Below, one piece after another: positions 47,820-59,403 of a stretch of DNA of 64,000 nucleotides. The position numbers and the translations under genes are program-made. The notes under the pieces were generated by a model. It worked only from the letters and a program-made list of their open reading frames with translations. It was not told the origin of the DNA and did no database searches. The stretch is from Plumapathes pennacea (lineage: Eukaryota; Cnidaria; Anthozoa; Antipatharia; Myriopathidae), in NCBI GenBank assembly GCA_964036295.1, contig OZ038466.1:9946001-10010000 (forward strand). Reading direction: 5' to 3'. Positions within the stretch are counted from its first letter, which is position 1. Each line of letters starts with the position of its first letter.

Positions 47820-49100
47820 TAGCCCTGGTTAGCCCGGCAAGCGTGCTTTTAACAACCGGGCCCTGGACGTTTTCAAGAAATTGGCAAACCATCGAAACTT
47901 AGATCATGATTGGCAGCACAAAGGCCAGGAATTTGAGGATGGGGTGGTGCGCGCGATCAGGCCAGCAGAGTGACTCTACTTGGCAAGCGCGGGCTTGTTC
48001 TGTTGAAAGGCCGCTGGTCAGTTGTTTTGTGGGGATAGTTAGCGTCACGTTTTGCGTTTATACACGTTTTCAAAACAAATCACGCTTTGATCAATAGATC
48101 GGGTAGAATTGATCTCCCTTCATGATGTCTAGATTCCTTCAAGAAAACTTGTCACAGTAAATACATTCGGAAGGAGTTCAAGAGAAGGATGGATCAGGAA
48201 GGTAGGGATTTATATTGTAATTAACCAATTATCCGTAAAACTATCATGGTCGCACAACAAAAGAGGGCTCAACAACAAAGCAATTGGCAATTAATACACT
48301 TATAGTTGACCAAGTGTGCGAAGGATAAATTAATTAAAAAAAAATGAAACTGTGCATTTAGGCCTAAAAACTTCTTGACCTTCAACATCATAATTTATTG
48401 TCAGTCGTGAATCCCATGCTGTGAAGTTTTTATTATTTGTTTTGTATCAAATGCGCTGGCTTTGTAGTTTTTATCGATAGCTGTTTAAATTGGACTAAAT
48501 ATACCGGAAGTCGGCAGCGGAGCATGCAATTGATTTCTTTGTTGGACGTATGTTTCTTGTTGTCGCGCGCGGTTCCGTCTGTCACGCAGTAACAGACTGA
48601 GCTTTCTGGGGGACACGTTCAAGGCCATGATTATCGCAGCAAGGCAGCATGTAAGCTCGCGAATTTTTAAGAGTACTTTTGTGGGAGTGGGTATTTAATA
48701 GAACTGGCTCAAGGCCACATGATAAAAATTGCTCAATTTTAGGTATGTGGAACTTTGCATCCGTTTCTGCGGGCCTCCACTTTCGCTGAACCACATATTC
48801 GATTTAGTCTCAGTTTTGAAAACCCTCATTTACAAGGCGGCAGAAGGTGACAATATTGTAAAACTTAGGCGCTCAAAATGTATGGGAGAATTTAAAATTC
48901 TTCACTGAGTGCCAAATCTTTGAACCAGAGGAGACCATCCGAGTCGCAAAGAAAAACGTCTATCCATGATTTCATTACTCATGTCATGCACAGCTTATCT
49001 TCAACCTCTACATATTCATCAGAGGCCATGATACTCCAGCCCGGGCTGCATCCAAACTAAATACATGCTTAAAGAAAACACGCCTTTCTTCTTTTGGCTG
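47820..49100. other. No supported gene
   Basis: AT-rich sequence with short frames only and no domain or clear repeat family. Confidence 0.4.
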
Positions 49101-49955
49101 AGTTTCAAGTTATTAATAAGTAGTGAAATCTGATACACTTGTTGACATTACTTGCGGTTTTGGTCAAATTCATTTTTAAGCTCGCCTCACGAAGTGAAGG
49201 CGAGCTTGAAGTTGTCACGGTGTCCTTCCAGGCTTCTGTGTCAACAATGGACTTCCAAATAAGGAATTTCCAAAGAAGGAACTTGTCAGTTTCCAAATTT
49301 GGGCATGGTCGTGTTACGCAGTTCGTTCAAACAGAAGACGTCGAAGCTTCATGTGGAATTTCTTGTTTGTCGTTCGAAGTTTGTTTGGCCATTAGGCCTG
49401 GGTGTTTCTACGAATGTAGGGAATGTGCTGTGATTACGAAAATATACCGCGATTGAGCGACACTGAAATTAATGAAATGCTGTGATCATGAAACGCAGAC
49501 ATTGTGCTTTTTTGTAAACAAAGACCAGGCGTTAAACGAGGGTGCTTCTACAGCTGTGATTGACACAAGCTATCACGTCGCCAGATCGAATGGCAAGGAT
49601 TGTGTTGCGGTAGAAACATCTGAACGTGAAATGCTTGACGGACGGTCGCGTTAACATTTTACGTGGAAGGGTAAAACTAATCGGAAGCGAGAGAAAAGAA
49701 CCTTCGCGTATTCCATTACGCAAAGTTCGAAGGTTTTTGCGAAAGAGCAAACACGTGCGGCGTAAGGTACGTCGCTACATAAGTAAATTTGTTCCCAAGT
49801 CGTCTGCTCTTGCCGAATGTTGTAAAAGGCATGAAACCCGTGCCAATCACTGTCTAACGAGGCACGTAAAGCTTGTAAATAAGAGCAAGATTAAGGTTTG
49901 CAAATATGTTTATCTGTGTAAGCAGCGGCCAAATACGAAACATAAAAATTAAGGC
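49100..49955. other. Open but unrecognised stretch next to the Helitron fragment
   Basis: Plus-strand frames at 49139-49456 and 49626-49952 (the latter rich in Arg/Lys, with RRKVRRYISK) show no domain I recognise. The palindrome-like CTCGCCTCACGAAGTGAAGG CGAG at about 49181-49204 (space marks a break) suggests repeat origin. No gene is called. Confidence 0.3.
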
Positions 49956-50600
49956 TTTATGTGGCTTATGTGGGAATGTCATTTTATTGGCCTTTGCACA
50001 ACTTGGCATCTTACCAGCTTTGATGTTTTGATGACGAGTTCTACAAATCCATTCAGAATTGTTCACACTTTCTTCCCCAGTGATACAAAGTTTGACTGAT
50101 GCATTAAGATCTGAGTCGAATGAATGTTCATGACATCTAATCACACCAGCTTTGTACCAAAGTTGATCACAGCAAGTACACATAACTCAGGTCCACATTT
50201 AATATTTTCATGAAGTTGCTTAATAAGACCCTCAATGGTTTTTAATTTGTTTACTCTTTGTTTTTGCTTCGTCTGTTTTTCTTTTAGTCTCACTAATTGT
50301 GGATTTGTTTGCCTTTGTATTTTTTTGGCTTGTCTCTTTTTCTTTAACAAAATCTGGGTCCTTTTCCCTTTTTCTTTTTTTGGCCTGTCTCTCTTTTTCT
50401 TTCACATAATCTGGGTTTGCTTCTCTGTATATTTTCTTAGCTTTATCTTCTTTTTGTTTTACTTTGGGATTACTTTTTCTGTTTCATGTGCATTCTCATT
50501 AGCTTATCTTTAGCAAGATATTGTTGATCCATTCTTTGCTTTCTTTTATAATCTCTCAAATAAGCTTTTCATTCCTCAACAGCTGAAGAATCACAATCTT
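49955..50600 (-). mobile_element. Helitron N-terminal fragment, decayed
   Basis: The minus strand encodes, in broken frames from 50600 to 49955, a lysine-rich repeat segment (KAKKIYREANPDYVKEKERQ, then KRKREKDPDFVKEKE). After it comes CTCCDQLWYKAGVIRC and EWICRTRHQNIKAGKMPSCA then KANKMTFP. This order (repeated Y-R-E-x-NP-x-x-VKE units, CxCC-x-LWY, then EWICRTCHxNxKxGKMPxxA) is typical of the N-terminus of animal Helitron-type rolling-circle transposon proteins. Here a zinc-ligand Cys has become Arg (CRTRH), frames shift and no Rep or helicase part follows, so it is an inactive fragment. Confidence 0.65.
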
Positions 50601-51420
50601 TCTTGTTTGAGCAACTAACTGCACAAACAGTATTATCATTTTGATTTATATTATTTTGTACTGCACTATTTACAGCATCATGACTGCAATCCTGGCTTTG
50701 AACACAATTATTTGTCACCAATGGAACAGTTGAAACATAGTGAACCTAATCTAGGTGTCCAATGTACAAAAAGATTCTTCTTTGGAAGTTTCTGGGTTCA
50801 ACTAAAGAGCTTTCTGCACAATTTTGAGCAGATTCTGTTAATATGAATAATGTCTCACTAACTATAAAAGCAAAATAAAATTTTAAACAAAAACCATGTG
50901 AACCCTATCGACCAACAAGAATGGGCGAGCTTTGAGCGGCACCGCTGCTTTGATTGAATTCTTCTTATGCGAAGCAAAGCAAATATAATCAAACAATAGA
51001 AATATTTTGACAAGCTGAAGTCGCTCCAGGCTGGTAAGACAGGATTCATTTGCAAGTTGCCCCATAAAATCTAAAATCCCCCCAAATTCTGTGTGGTCTC
51101 CCAGTGACCATTCAAACCATATTTTTCTTCTTCCACAGATGTTTCATTACCTCAAGACATCTATGTCTACTGGATTATGTCGGTGGTCGCTTACGGGAGG
51201 TTCCACTTTAATTCATGGACTCAGTAAACTAAGGTAATTTGCATGTGCTTCTTGGAAAAATGTCATTGTCGCATTACTTTTAGGTTACCTACACAGTCAT
51301 ATATTGTAAAGGTTTAGTGCAGAGTATAGATCTGGGGCTGACTTTGCACTATTTTGAAAACAGAATAGCTGACGTGACAGAGTATGGCAACAAATATCAA
51401 AAGAATAATTATAATTACTT
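50600..51420. other. No supported gene
   Basis: AT-rich sequence beyond the Helitron fragment; may include further decayed Helitron sequence at its left edge. No domain is seen. Confidence 0.35.
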
Positions 51421-51429
51421 GCTTTTCTG

Positions 51430-51650
51430 TCCATTCCGAATAAACCGCTCCACTAGCAGGAGCAGAATGGACTATTCTGTTCATTCCAGAATCAGAATAG
51501 GTCCCAAAAGAACATGATTACCGTTTATAAATTGTGGAATTAGGAACAGGCAGAATAGTCCCAAAAGATTGCCCCCTAGATAAGGGTGTTCAGACCCAGG
51601 TGGTGCACTCCCATCCAAAATAATTATGAGAAGTAACCTCCATGCTCGGG
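51430..51650. repeat. Dispersed repeat, copy 2 (inverted) and adjoining repeat
   Basis: GGAGCAGAATGGACTATTCT through ATAGGTCCCAAAAGAAC is the reverse complement of the family at 4636-4775. The following block (CAGACCCAGGTGGTGCACTC) resembles 22330-22375. Confidence 0.65.
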
Positions 51651-52187
51651 AGTAAGAGTACCTGCATATACCATACTAGTAGGGCTTACCAATACTGAAA
51701 CATTGGCCAACACATTCTTTATTACAATGACATTCTGAGTTTATCAACATAACATTTTTAGTACATAGCTTTCTGCACTTATATAACCAGATGCTAGATG
51801 AGAGAAAGACTAGACTGTTTAACATGAAAATGTTAACCCTGTACTTGCCCTGGACTCAGAATACTGATAGGAATTTTGTGATGGAATATTCTGCTGCCAA
51901 GAAATATTATATCACAAACATGTACAAAAATGTAAAGTATTGATTGAAGTAACCTATGAAGGCAGCGATCCCATAACTGGCTATACCCTCTATAGTGCCT
52001 TACATCTGGTTGAACACATGTAGCATTATACCTCACAAAAACAGAATCAGTTGTTAAATAAGATACATCATACAACAGTTACTGTATATAAATACAACAA
52101 CTAACTGTTATACACAAGAGCTATCACCTGTATACACAATAAAATACCACCTGTAAACATGCAATCTCTTAAGGGACATTATGGTAA

Positions 52188-53725
52188 TTAAATAAGACAT
52201 GTTACCAATGATGCTAGTAACATGCACAAAGCAACCTGGATACCAGCTCTTGCTGCCACATTTGGTTGGCCCCTTGGGACTGCAGCACACCCATACACAG
52301 GGTTGTTGTTGACAACTGCGAGTTCACTAGGATTGTCAGACACTTCTGGGCAGCCTGTGTAGCATCCAATTGTCCAGGGATAAGTGTTGTTGGGCAGATG
52401 GTAGTGGTATATTTCTGTGCCGTTGAGGATGTGTTTGTGACCTTGACAGGCGTCCAAGTCAGTTGGTGGGACACCGCCTAGAGAATTGATCCCATAGAGC
52501 CCAAACCCATCAAACATCCAGCCCAGCAATTTGGAGTGGCTCCCTGCCTCATCCTCTGGTAAATCACACAATAGTCTCTGGGGGTTATTTGCAAACCCAT
52601 TTCCTGCAATGGTTAATTAATCTGTCAGTCTTTAAATTCAAATATGACATAATTATTTTCTGATCAAATTTTCCTCCTCCATACCAGTGTACAAGATCAT
52701 TATACCTGGCTTGATTGGAAAACTATATGACCTTTACATGTGAACTTATGATTAAAAGAAATTATCATGGCCTTCATGTGTATATTCAGATGTATCTTAT
52801 TTGACTTGCTTACATGGACTGTTTGCAGCTAAACTAAACTAGCACCATACAGCCCATAAACAAAATGTGTTTAATATAATTGTATATGGAGGCAACAACA
52901 AATTGAAAACAAAGGCAAAATTAAAGTATAAGAGCATGCAATAAAAAACAGGAAAGAAGAAGGGAAGCCAAAAAGAAAGAGTGAAAAAAAAAAACAGAAC
53001 ATGGCTGCTATTTTCCCATATTGCAAGTACCATGTTTTTGTAAAGTTTAGTTTGACTGCATTTCAAGCATTTCATTCGCCTACAACGTAAAGACTGCAGG
53101 CTTAGGCTGTTGTCCGCTCAAAAAATTACAACAAAATCATGTCAACACTGACATGGCTCTTGATTTAGGGGATGGGTGGATTATTACTTTTTATGTGTTT
53201 AAGGGGTTATAGCAAGTAAGTTAAGCCTGCAACGCCTCTGTGAATGCAATCTGTAAACTAGTGGAAATGATTGAAAGGAAAGCTTCAAATAATGAAGTTT
53301 ATACCTGAATGAACATGATAATATCCATCTGGAGAAGAATGGCCTCCACAGGAATCAAATGTAGAACCTTCAGATTCGACAGCATCCAAAATGTCGGATG
53401 GGCCACCTTGATCCTTGCAGAGGGTTTTATTACTATCGCAAGGTGCACCCGCACCATACAGCAGAACACCACTCAACAGAAGGCCTATCCCTCCCATAAT
53501 TGGATGTGGGTCAGAGTCCTTGAGATATAGAGTTCCATTGATTCTTGTGAGGTTTTCTGTGATGGGAATGGGCATATGGGCTGTCTTCGGATGTAGAGGG
53601 AACTTGTAGGTTTTTTCATTGAGACAGGCTTGGTCTGGGTTAGTCCAGTTTGGGTTCTTGTATGGTGGACAGGTCGATGTCGTTATGTAGCGATAGGTTG
53701 AGTCAGTTGTGGTCTTTCAGTCCTC
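52188..53725 (-). CDS. YHYH-domain protein, distal tandem copy, 5' incomplete
   Basis: Two minus-strand exons are clear: about 53725-53305 (TTDSTYRYITTSTCPPYKN … YHVHSG) and 52603-52188 (GNGFANNPQRLLCDLPEDEA … EIYHYHLPNN … ALCMLLASLVTCLI). The splice phase matches that of the proximal copy at 54480-56102. The protein has the paired HVHS and YHYH histidine motifs of YHYH-domain proteins and a hydrophobic C-terminal tail like a GPI signal. The 5' side is the oddity: in frame, a TGA lies just upstream of TTDSTYRY. No signal-peptide exon is visible between here and the proximal gene. Either a small upstream exon splices at CTGAAAG|ACC (about 53726), or the copy is truncated. Biochemical function of the family is unknown to me. 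Confidence 0.7.
52604..53304. other. Intron of the distal YHYH gene
   Basis: AT-rich intron without recognisable exons; borders are GTATAAAC (donor side) and CCATTGCAG (acceptor side) on the minus strand. Confidence 0.7.
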
Positions 53726-54479
53726 CCATCTACACGAAAGTAAGACTACAAAATGCATCGATTTGAAAACACTACCAAACTCTGCTTTCTGTTTCCGTGT
53801 AATGTGGAAATGGAGGTGAAAATGCATCATTTTGAAATGAAAATGCATCAGTATAAATGCAGCCTCCATTGTATGTACCACACAGTCCTTGCATCCCCGA
53901 CTCTTTCAGTAACAGACAATAATAATAAAAAGAATGGGAACTATGGAACCTTTAAGGTTCTTACATGTAATATGATATTTATTCCAAACTAAACTAAGTA
54001 TCAAGACTACTGTAAATGTAGTGATGCAGGCTAGCCTAACTGATGAAATGATGAAAGGCTATTAGATGTTAGCTAATAGTAACTTTACACCAAGTCTTGA
54101 TTCAGGCGGCATGTCTAACCTATAAAATGCTAAACTTTGATCTAAAAACTCTAGTAAGAATAATAATCAGAATTCTCTAATAAGAATTTCGTCTCATTCT
54201 CTGCCAGAATCTCAAAAAAATAATTAATTACATGTAAAGCATGTAAAATTTTGAAATAATTTGTGACGGCAGTGATTCCCATAACTGGCCACAGCTAGTC
54301 TGCTTTGAAAGCTGAAGGGGAGAGGGTGGGTGTATATTTGCCCTCTGTCCTGTATTTGAACATAGTATGCAACACCAGTCTGTTTCAATTTTAAAACAAG
54401 CTAACAGTTGGTGTTGTATAAGCATGTAAACCTATAGTATTTTATACTAAAAACCAATGTCACCCTATTTTATGGGGTA
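53726..54479. other. Spacer between the tandem YHYH genes
   Basis: This interval should hold the promoter and first exon of the distal copy, but no signal-peptide frame was recognised on the minus strand. Confidence 0.5.
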
Positions 54480-56102
54480 CTAAATATTAAGGCATGCTGC
54501 CAGCAATGCTAGCAATATGCACAAAGCAACCTGGATATCAGCTCTTGCCACTGCATTTGGTTGGCTCCCTGGACACCCATAGTTGGTGGCCACTTTGAGT
54601 TCTTTTTCGTTGTTGGACACTTCTGGGCAGCCCTTGTAGCATCCAATTGTCCAGGGAAAGTTGTTGTTGGGCAGGTGGTAGTGGTATGTTTCTGTTCTGC
54701 TGATGTTGTGGCTGTGACCTTGACAGGGGTCCAAGTCATTTGGTGGGACACCGCCTAGAGAATTGATCCCATAGAGCCCAAACCCATCAAACATCCAGCC
54801 CAGCAATTTGGAGTGGCTCCCTGCCTCATCCTCTGGCAAATTGCACAATGTCCTCTGGGAGTTATTTGCAAACCCATTTCCTGCAATGGTAATATGATAT
54901 GTCCATCTCAGTGACATAATTTACCATCCCATTCCAAGTGTAGAAGATCATGATGATTGTTTCTTGGGAAATAATTATGTATAACATCTGTATATTAATT
55001 TATTGAAAAACTCACTTTAGCTTCGTTTATAGACTTTATATATGCAGATGCACATGTTATTTGATCTGCTTGACTGCCAAACGTAATTATGTAAATATTA
55101 ACGACATGCAATAATATTGTAAATGCTTCGAATATTTTATATCTCACCACTTGATCAGTCAATGTAATTAATTTATGCTTTCTCAGTTGAGTTTGTTTAG
55201 CTGTTGCAACATTTTGATTCAGCTCGATAGCACTTTAAGCATTTCACTCGACTGCCAAGAGCGTGAGATTCACTCGAAACATTATACGACAAAATCACTT
55301 GATGTGCGTGACAATTAAGTTAATTGTGGACACGAAGATCAACATGGATGCCGCTTCTCAGTTCTTTGATGTTTTGTTTGTCTAATCCACTGTTGATTTA
55401 GAGGTTCTATATTACTCTATGTTTCAATGCTCTTCAAATAATTTACTCAAATAATGTTCTCAAAAAAGTAAGCTCGAGTAGCGCCGCCTCTGCGAGCGCC
55501 CCCTACTTCAGATTCAAATTGTAAACGGAAGTTTTGATTGAAAGGAAAAATTGAATAAAGTCTATACCTGAGTGAACGTGATATTCTCCGCCAGGAGAGG
55601 CATGGCCTGCACAGAAATCAACTGTATGACCTTCAGCGTCGACAGCATCCACCATGTCGGACGGTGCACCGTCTTTCTCGCAAGGGGCAGTAACACAAGG
55701 CGAACCCACACCAAACACGAGTACGCCATTCACCAGAACGCCCATGGCTCCCAGAATCGGGGCTGGGTCAGAATCCTCGAGATAGAGCATTTCCTTGTAT
55801 CTTGTAAGGGCTTTCGCGGCTGGTATGGGCTTAGTGGCCAGCTTGGGTTGTAGAGGGACCTTGTAAGTATTTGTAGTGAGGCATGCATCGTTTGGGTTAG
55901 ACCACTTTGGGTTGCTGTATGGTGGACAGGTCGATGTTTTTATGTAGCGATAGCTTGAGTCGGTTGTGATCGAGACGGATTTCCAGGGTTTACTTGAAGG
56001 GCACTTTGTCGAACACTTTTTCGCCCCTGGTCCTTGACAACTCACCAGCCCAATATCGATGAATATGAATACCAACCACAAAATTGCCCCCGGCCCTTTC
56101 AT
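54480..56102 (-). CDS. YHYH-domain secreted or GPI-anchored protein, complete copy
   Basis: Two minus-strand exons, 56102-55568 (535 bp) and 54880-54480 (401 bp), join in phase 1 at GTATAGA…CATTGCAG to give 311 residues. The N-terminus MKGPGAILWLVFIFIDIGLV then SCQ is a signal peptide. The body holds TCPPYSNPKWSNPNDAC, LYLEDSDPAPILGAMG, HASPGGEYHVHSG, LLGWMFDGFGLYG and the YHYH motif at about 244-247, followed by PWTIGCYKGCP. These are hallmarks of the YHYH protein domain (Pfam YHYH). The tail ALCILLALLAACLNI is hydrophobic and ends at the stop, consistent with GPI anchoring. Cysteine pairs suggest an extracellular fold. The His clusters may bind metal, which is inference. It is the upstream member of a head-to-tail pair. 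Confidence 0.88.
54881..55567. other. Intron of the proximal YHYH gene
   Basis: AT-rich intron with no internal exon seen. Confidence 0.8.
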
Positions 56103-56351
56103 AATCGAAGATGTCTTCCTTGACGACCCGCGCTGGATTTTCTGTTTGCTATCCGTTATTATTGTAACCCATCAGCGTTGCTGTGTATCATGGAATAGTC
56201 CTGGGAACGAGGGATGGCGGACCTAATTTCTGCGCAGCAAGCGAAGCAGCAGTTTATAAATTTCGATTCACTTGACTGCAAACTGGTGTATCAACTGTGT
56301 GTTGATGAGGGTAATGGAACGCCGTGAAAGAGACAGAAGAGACAATAGCTG

Positions 56352-56355
<4 letters not shown>

Positions 56356-56440
<85 letters not shown>

Positions 56441-56441
56441 T
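56356..56441. repeat. (AAT)n microsatellite, about 28 units
   Basis: An uninterrupted AAT tract between the YHYH gene and the sulfotransferase. Poly-Asn and poly-Leu frames across it are artefacts. Confidence 0.97.
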
Positions 56442-56603
56442 TTTCAAGATTTTGGGTTTGCTCTTTAAATTTATTTTTGCCAACTTTATACAAAGTAAGT
56501 TTTATGTACTGCGTGGTAATTGAAAAACCATTCAACTACTGCTTCATAGAATGGTTTTTACTACATATAAAGTCATTGAGACAGTATACGTAAGGGAATC
56601 TTT

Positions 56604-57445
56604 TTATTTTCTGACTTCTACTGCCCGAGTTCTGAAAAGGTCTGCAAGAGGACCTGGAAATCGATAGCCAAACATATCAAGATCTGCCTGATAAATTCTC
56701 CTGAGCTGTAACAGCGCATTGCTCGGTAGCTGTGAGTAATAGGACAATAGCTTGCCTGCCGTATCAGTCCGTCGAAATGGCGGGAAAGACACCAAGTGTT
56801 TAACTCCGGTTCGCTTGAGAATATACATTGCATCCTCTGCCATCGTCTCGTAATGACCAATGAAATCATACTTTATATCACAAGGACGACATAAAGACTC
56901 GTAACTTCTCCAGTGTTCGTTAAACCGGCCGCGATGCGTCGCCAGAAAAATGATGTAATTGATGAAATCAACGAAAGTGACGTCAGCACCGCGTGTCGGC
57001 GCATCTTTTGTGTTTGTCCGCAGACTGATTATCTTGGGGCCGTACTTGTTCACTATATATTTATCTCCCATCACGAATTTGTTCTTGTACGCAGACAGCA
57101 AACGCTCAAACGGTTCCCTCACAAACATGAACTTGACGTAGGACTTCAAAATGAATTTTATCCTGTCTCGTGGATAATCTACCAGAAACTTGAGCACCCT
57201 GTTGCCGTTCTTTTTATGAAGAGCGGCACCGGTTTGGTTCGGGTAGCCGTTCAGGGCTGCCATGACTTTTTTCCACGAGGTGCAGGCTACTTTAGGGACG
57301 TAGCAATACACGAGCCGATGAGTGTCATCGACGATAAGCTGTGACAGGTGTGATCTACGAAGTGATGTTTTTAGTGTGCGGTTAGTCTTACAGCCATCCT
57401 TCAAATCTTGCATCCTTTTCCATTGTCGTTCTTCCAACACTCCGT
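56604..57445 (-). CDS. Carbohydrate sulfotransferase (HNK-1/CHST8-14 type), catalytic exon
   Basis: A minus-strand exon from an acceptor (TTGCCCCAG) at about 57446 to TAA at 56604 encodes about 280 residues of a Golgi sulfotransferase (Sulfotransfer_2 family). The 5'-phosphosulfate-binding motif is PKVACTSWK near residue 50 of the visible part. The 3'-phosphate-binding motif is FVREPFERLLSAYKNK near residue 106. FNEHWRSYESLCRPCDIKYD and FIGHYETMAEDAMYIL complete the signature shared by CHST8-14. These type II membrane enzymes move sulfate from PAPS to glycan GalNAc or GlcA. The N-terminal cytosolic tail and membrane anchor must come from an upstream exon (higher coordinates) that I could not identify. 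AATAAA overlaps the stop on this strand. The subtype is not resolved. Confidence 0.88.
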
Positions 57446-57589
57446 CTGGGGCAATCTATATATTTTATCCAACAAAGAATGGTTATCATCCATAAGTGAT
57501 ACGTGTAGTATAATTTATATATCTACATATATATGTTTCCGGCCTTTCTTTCTTTTTTGCACATGTCGTAACATTAGCAACTTCTGTAA

Positions 57590-57809
57590 AGCTGGTGTTA
57601 CACTGGTCGATTTGCAACGACGATTTGCAACGCCGATTCGCTTCAAATTCACGCAGCGGTGTTGCAAGTTTTTGAATCGCTTTCAAAAACTTACAACGCG
57701 TTGCAGCACTGCAAACATCGCGAAAAAATTGTTCGCAATGGGGTGTTACACCTGAACGATTTTTAGTTCAACATCGTATCGTTGCAAATCGACCAGTGTA
57801 ACACCACCT
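57590..57809. mobile_element. MITE with 28-bp perfect inverted repeats and TAA duplication
   Basis: TGGTGTTACACTGGTCGATT and onward (57593-57620) is perfectly complementary to 57779-57806. TAA flanks both sides (57587-57589 and 57810-57812). The interior is rich in TTGCAAC/GTTGCAA motifs. The PIF/Harbinger-like duplication length matches the element at 47105, but the termini differ, so it is a separate family. Confidence 0.8.
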
Positions 57810-57812
57810 TAA

Positions 57813-58500
57813 TACTCTCAGAAGCATACGCACGACGTTTACCACTTCACCCGGACAGTACTGGGAAATCTACACTTATAATGAGCTTCATCAAGCTGAA
57901 CGTACCATGGTTTGCCTGCTGTATGGTCTATCTTTGGCACTCCAGAGAGGAACTGAAAAAAGGGAATGCGGATTTAGTTGTGTTTGCTAGAAGGTTGGAT
58001 CATGACGGGTACCGGGCCATAGGAAAACTAGAGGTCGCATTCTTTATCATAAGCGATTTCTTGAATTTTGTGCCAAGTTAGCTTCGCTTTGAATCCAAGA
58101 TGGCCGCACCGTGCAATAAGCGAATTCCCTGAGGAACTTCTCTCAAGTGGAAAACGTGCAGGAAGTAAAAAGTGGCGTCATGTCTTGGTTTGGAGAACGA
58201 CAGGCATTAATGCCCATAGGCATCTTGACGGCTACGTTGATAAATTTAATTGGAGACGGTCCATCTCTTGTAAAAATAAGTTTGAAAACTTTGTATCTGC
58301 TGTAAAGTTATGCTACCCTCAATGAGGCCTACCAATGTTTTTCCCCGGGTAAGTCTACAAGAATTAGTTTCATTGTAAATTTGTGAGATCCTTTTTATGA
58401 TTTGTCCTTCGGGCCGTCACATGTATACTGACAGACTGACACGTCTATCAGCAGTTTGTCGTTTCATGGTATAATTGTTTCTTTGCTGCAGCCTGTGTGA
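57813..58500. other. No supported gene
   Basis: Short frames only. This interval or beyond should contain the missing sulfotransferase first exon, but no signal-anchor exon was recognised. Confidence 0.4.
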
Positions 58501-58559
58501 GACCATAGGACGTAAACCTAAGAGGAAGCTTTCACGTCCACCGTTCTAAAAATCATCTC

Positions 58560-58840
58560 TTTTTTATTCGGTCGTGCATGCTAAAGTTTATTATTTTAAG
58601 AATATCAGCGGTCGTATATTTTAAAAATGATTAACTTTTTAAACTTTTAAAAGATTACCAGTCGTGTCCAATGATCTACTTTTCTGGTTTAAGTTTACTA
58701 CCGGTCGTAAACTTAAACTAAGAAAATAGATTAACACAACCAGTCGTGTTCCTAAAATGATCATAATCCTATTTTTCTGACCCTTTGAGATCGGTTCAAT
58801 TATTTCAAGAATGCGACCCGGTCGTATTTTTAACAAGAAC
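58560..58840. repeat. Cluster of short hairpins sharing a GTCGT core
   Basis: GTCGT, usually within (T/A)ACC(G/A)GTCGT, occurs at 58571, 58611, 58661, 58704, 58743 and 58821. At 58687-58718 it forms a perfect 12-bp stem (GTTTAAGTTTAC / GTAAACTTAAAC) with an 8-nt loop TACCGGTC. At about 58730-58747 it forms AACAC / GTGTT with the loop AACCAGTC, and at about 58810-58827 AATGC / GTATT with GACCCGGTC. The loop sequence is conserved while stems differ. Confidence 0.6.
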
Positions 58841-59403
58841 AAATCGCTCATGTTAATAATGCGACCTCTGGTTTGCCTGTGGCCCGGTACCCCTTATTAG
58901 CATTTTAGTTGTCAATGGAGCCTAGTAACATTGTTTTCTCTTGAAGAGGGCCTAATGCCTTATTAGTTGGTCTCGGTTTCTGTCTATGTTTCATGTCTAC
59001 TAATGTCCTCTCGCTTGTTTCTGTTTGGACCCCTTACTTTTTTGTTTTTCTAATGTCTAACTTGTATATGGACCCACCTTGTCCTCTTGCCTGTGTCACA
59101 TAAAACGAAACATACGTGAGCAATGACAGCAAACTGGAGACCACAACAAACACGGCCGCAGCTCGCTTTAGGCGCATCAATCCAGACAATCCGGGCATGG
59201 CCTCGCGGCGTTGCTTCAGTATGGTGCAGTGGCCCAGCAGTAAAATGGAAACTCTTAAAATAGATTAAACAGAGCGTTAGTCCCTGTAAGAACTGCAATC
59301 CTAAAAAAAATGTCGGGACAGCATCAGGTGTCGGAGGTTTAAGCAAATGTATATCGATCGTGCGCGAGAGTAGTATAATGAGTGAGGTTGCGTGAGTAAG
59401 TGG

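Noticed and set aside
49139-49952. Arg/Lys-rich plus-strand frames
   Set aside because: No recognisable domain or splice structure; they lie beside a decayed transposon and repeat-like DNA.
56254-56593. Poly-Leu and poly-Asn frames
   Set aside because: They are translations of the (AAT)n microsatellite.
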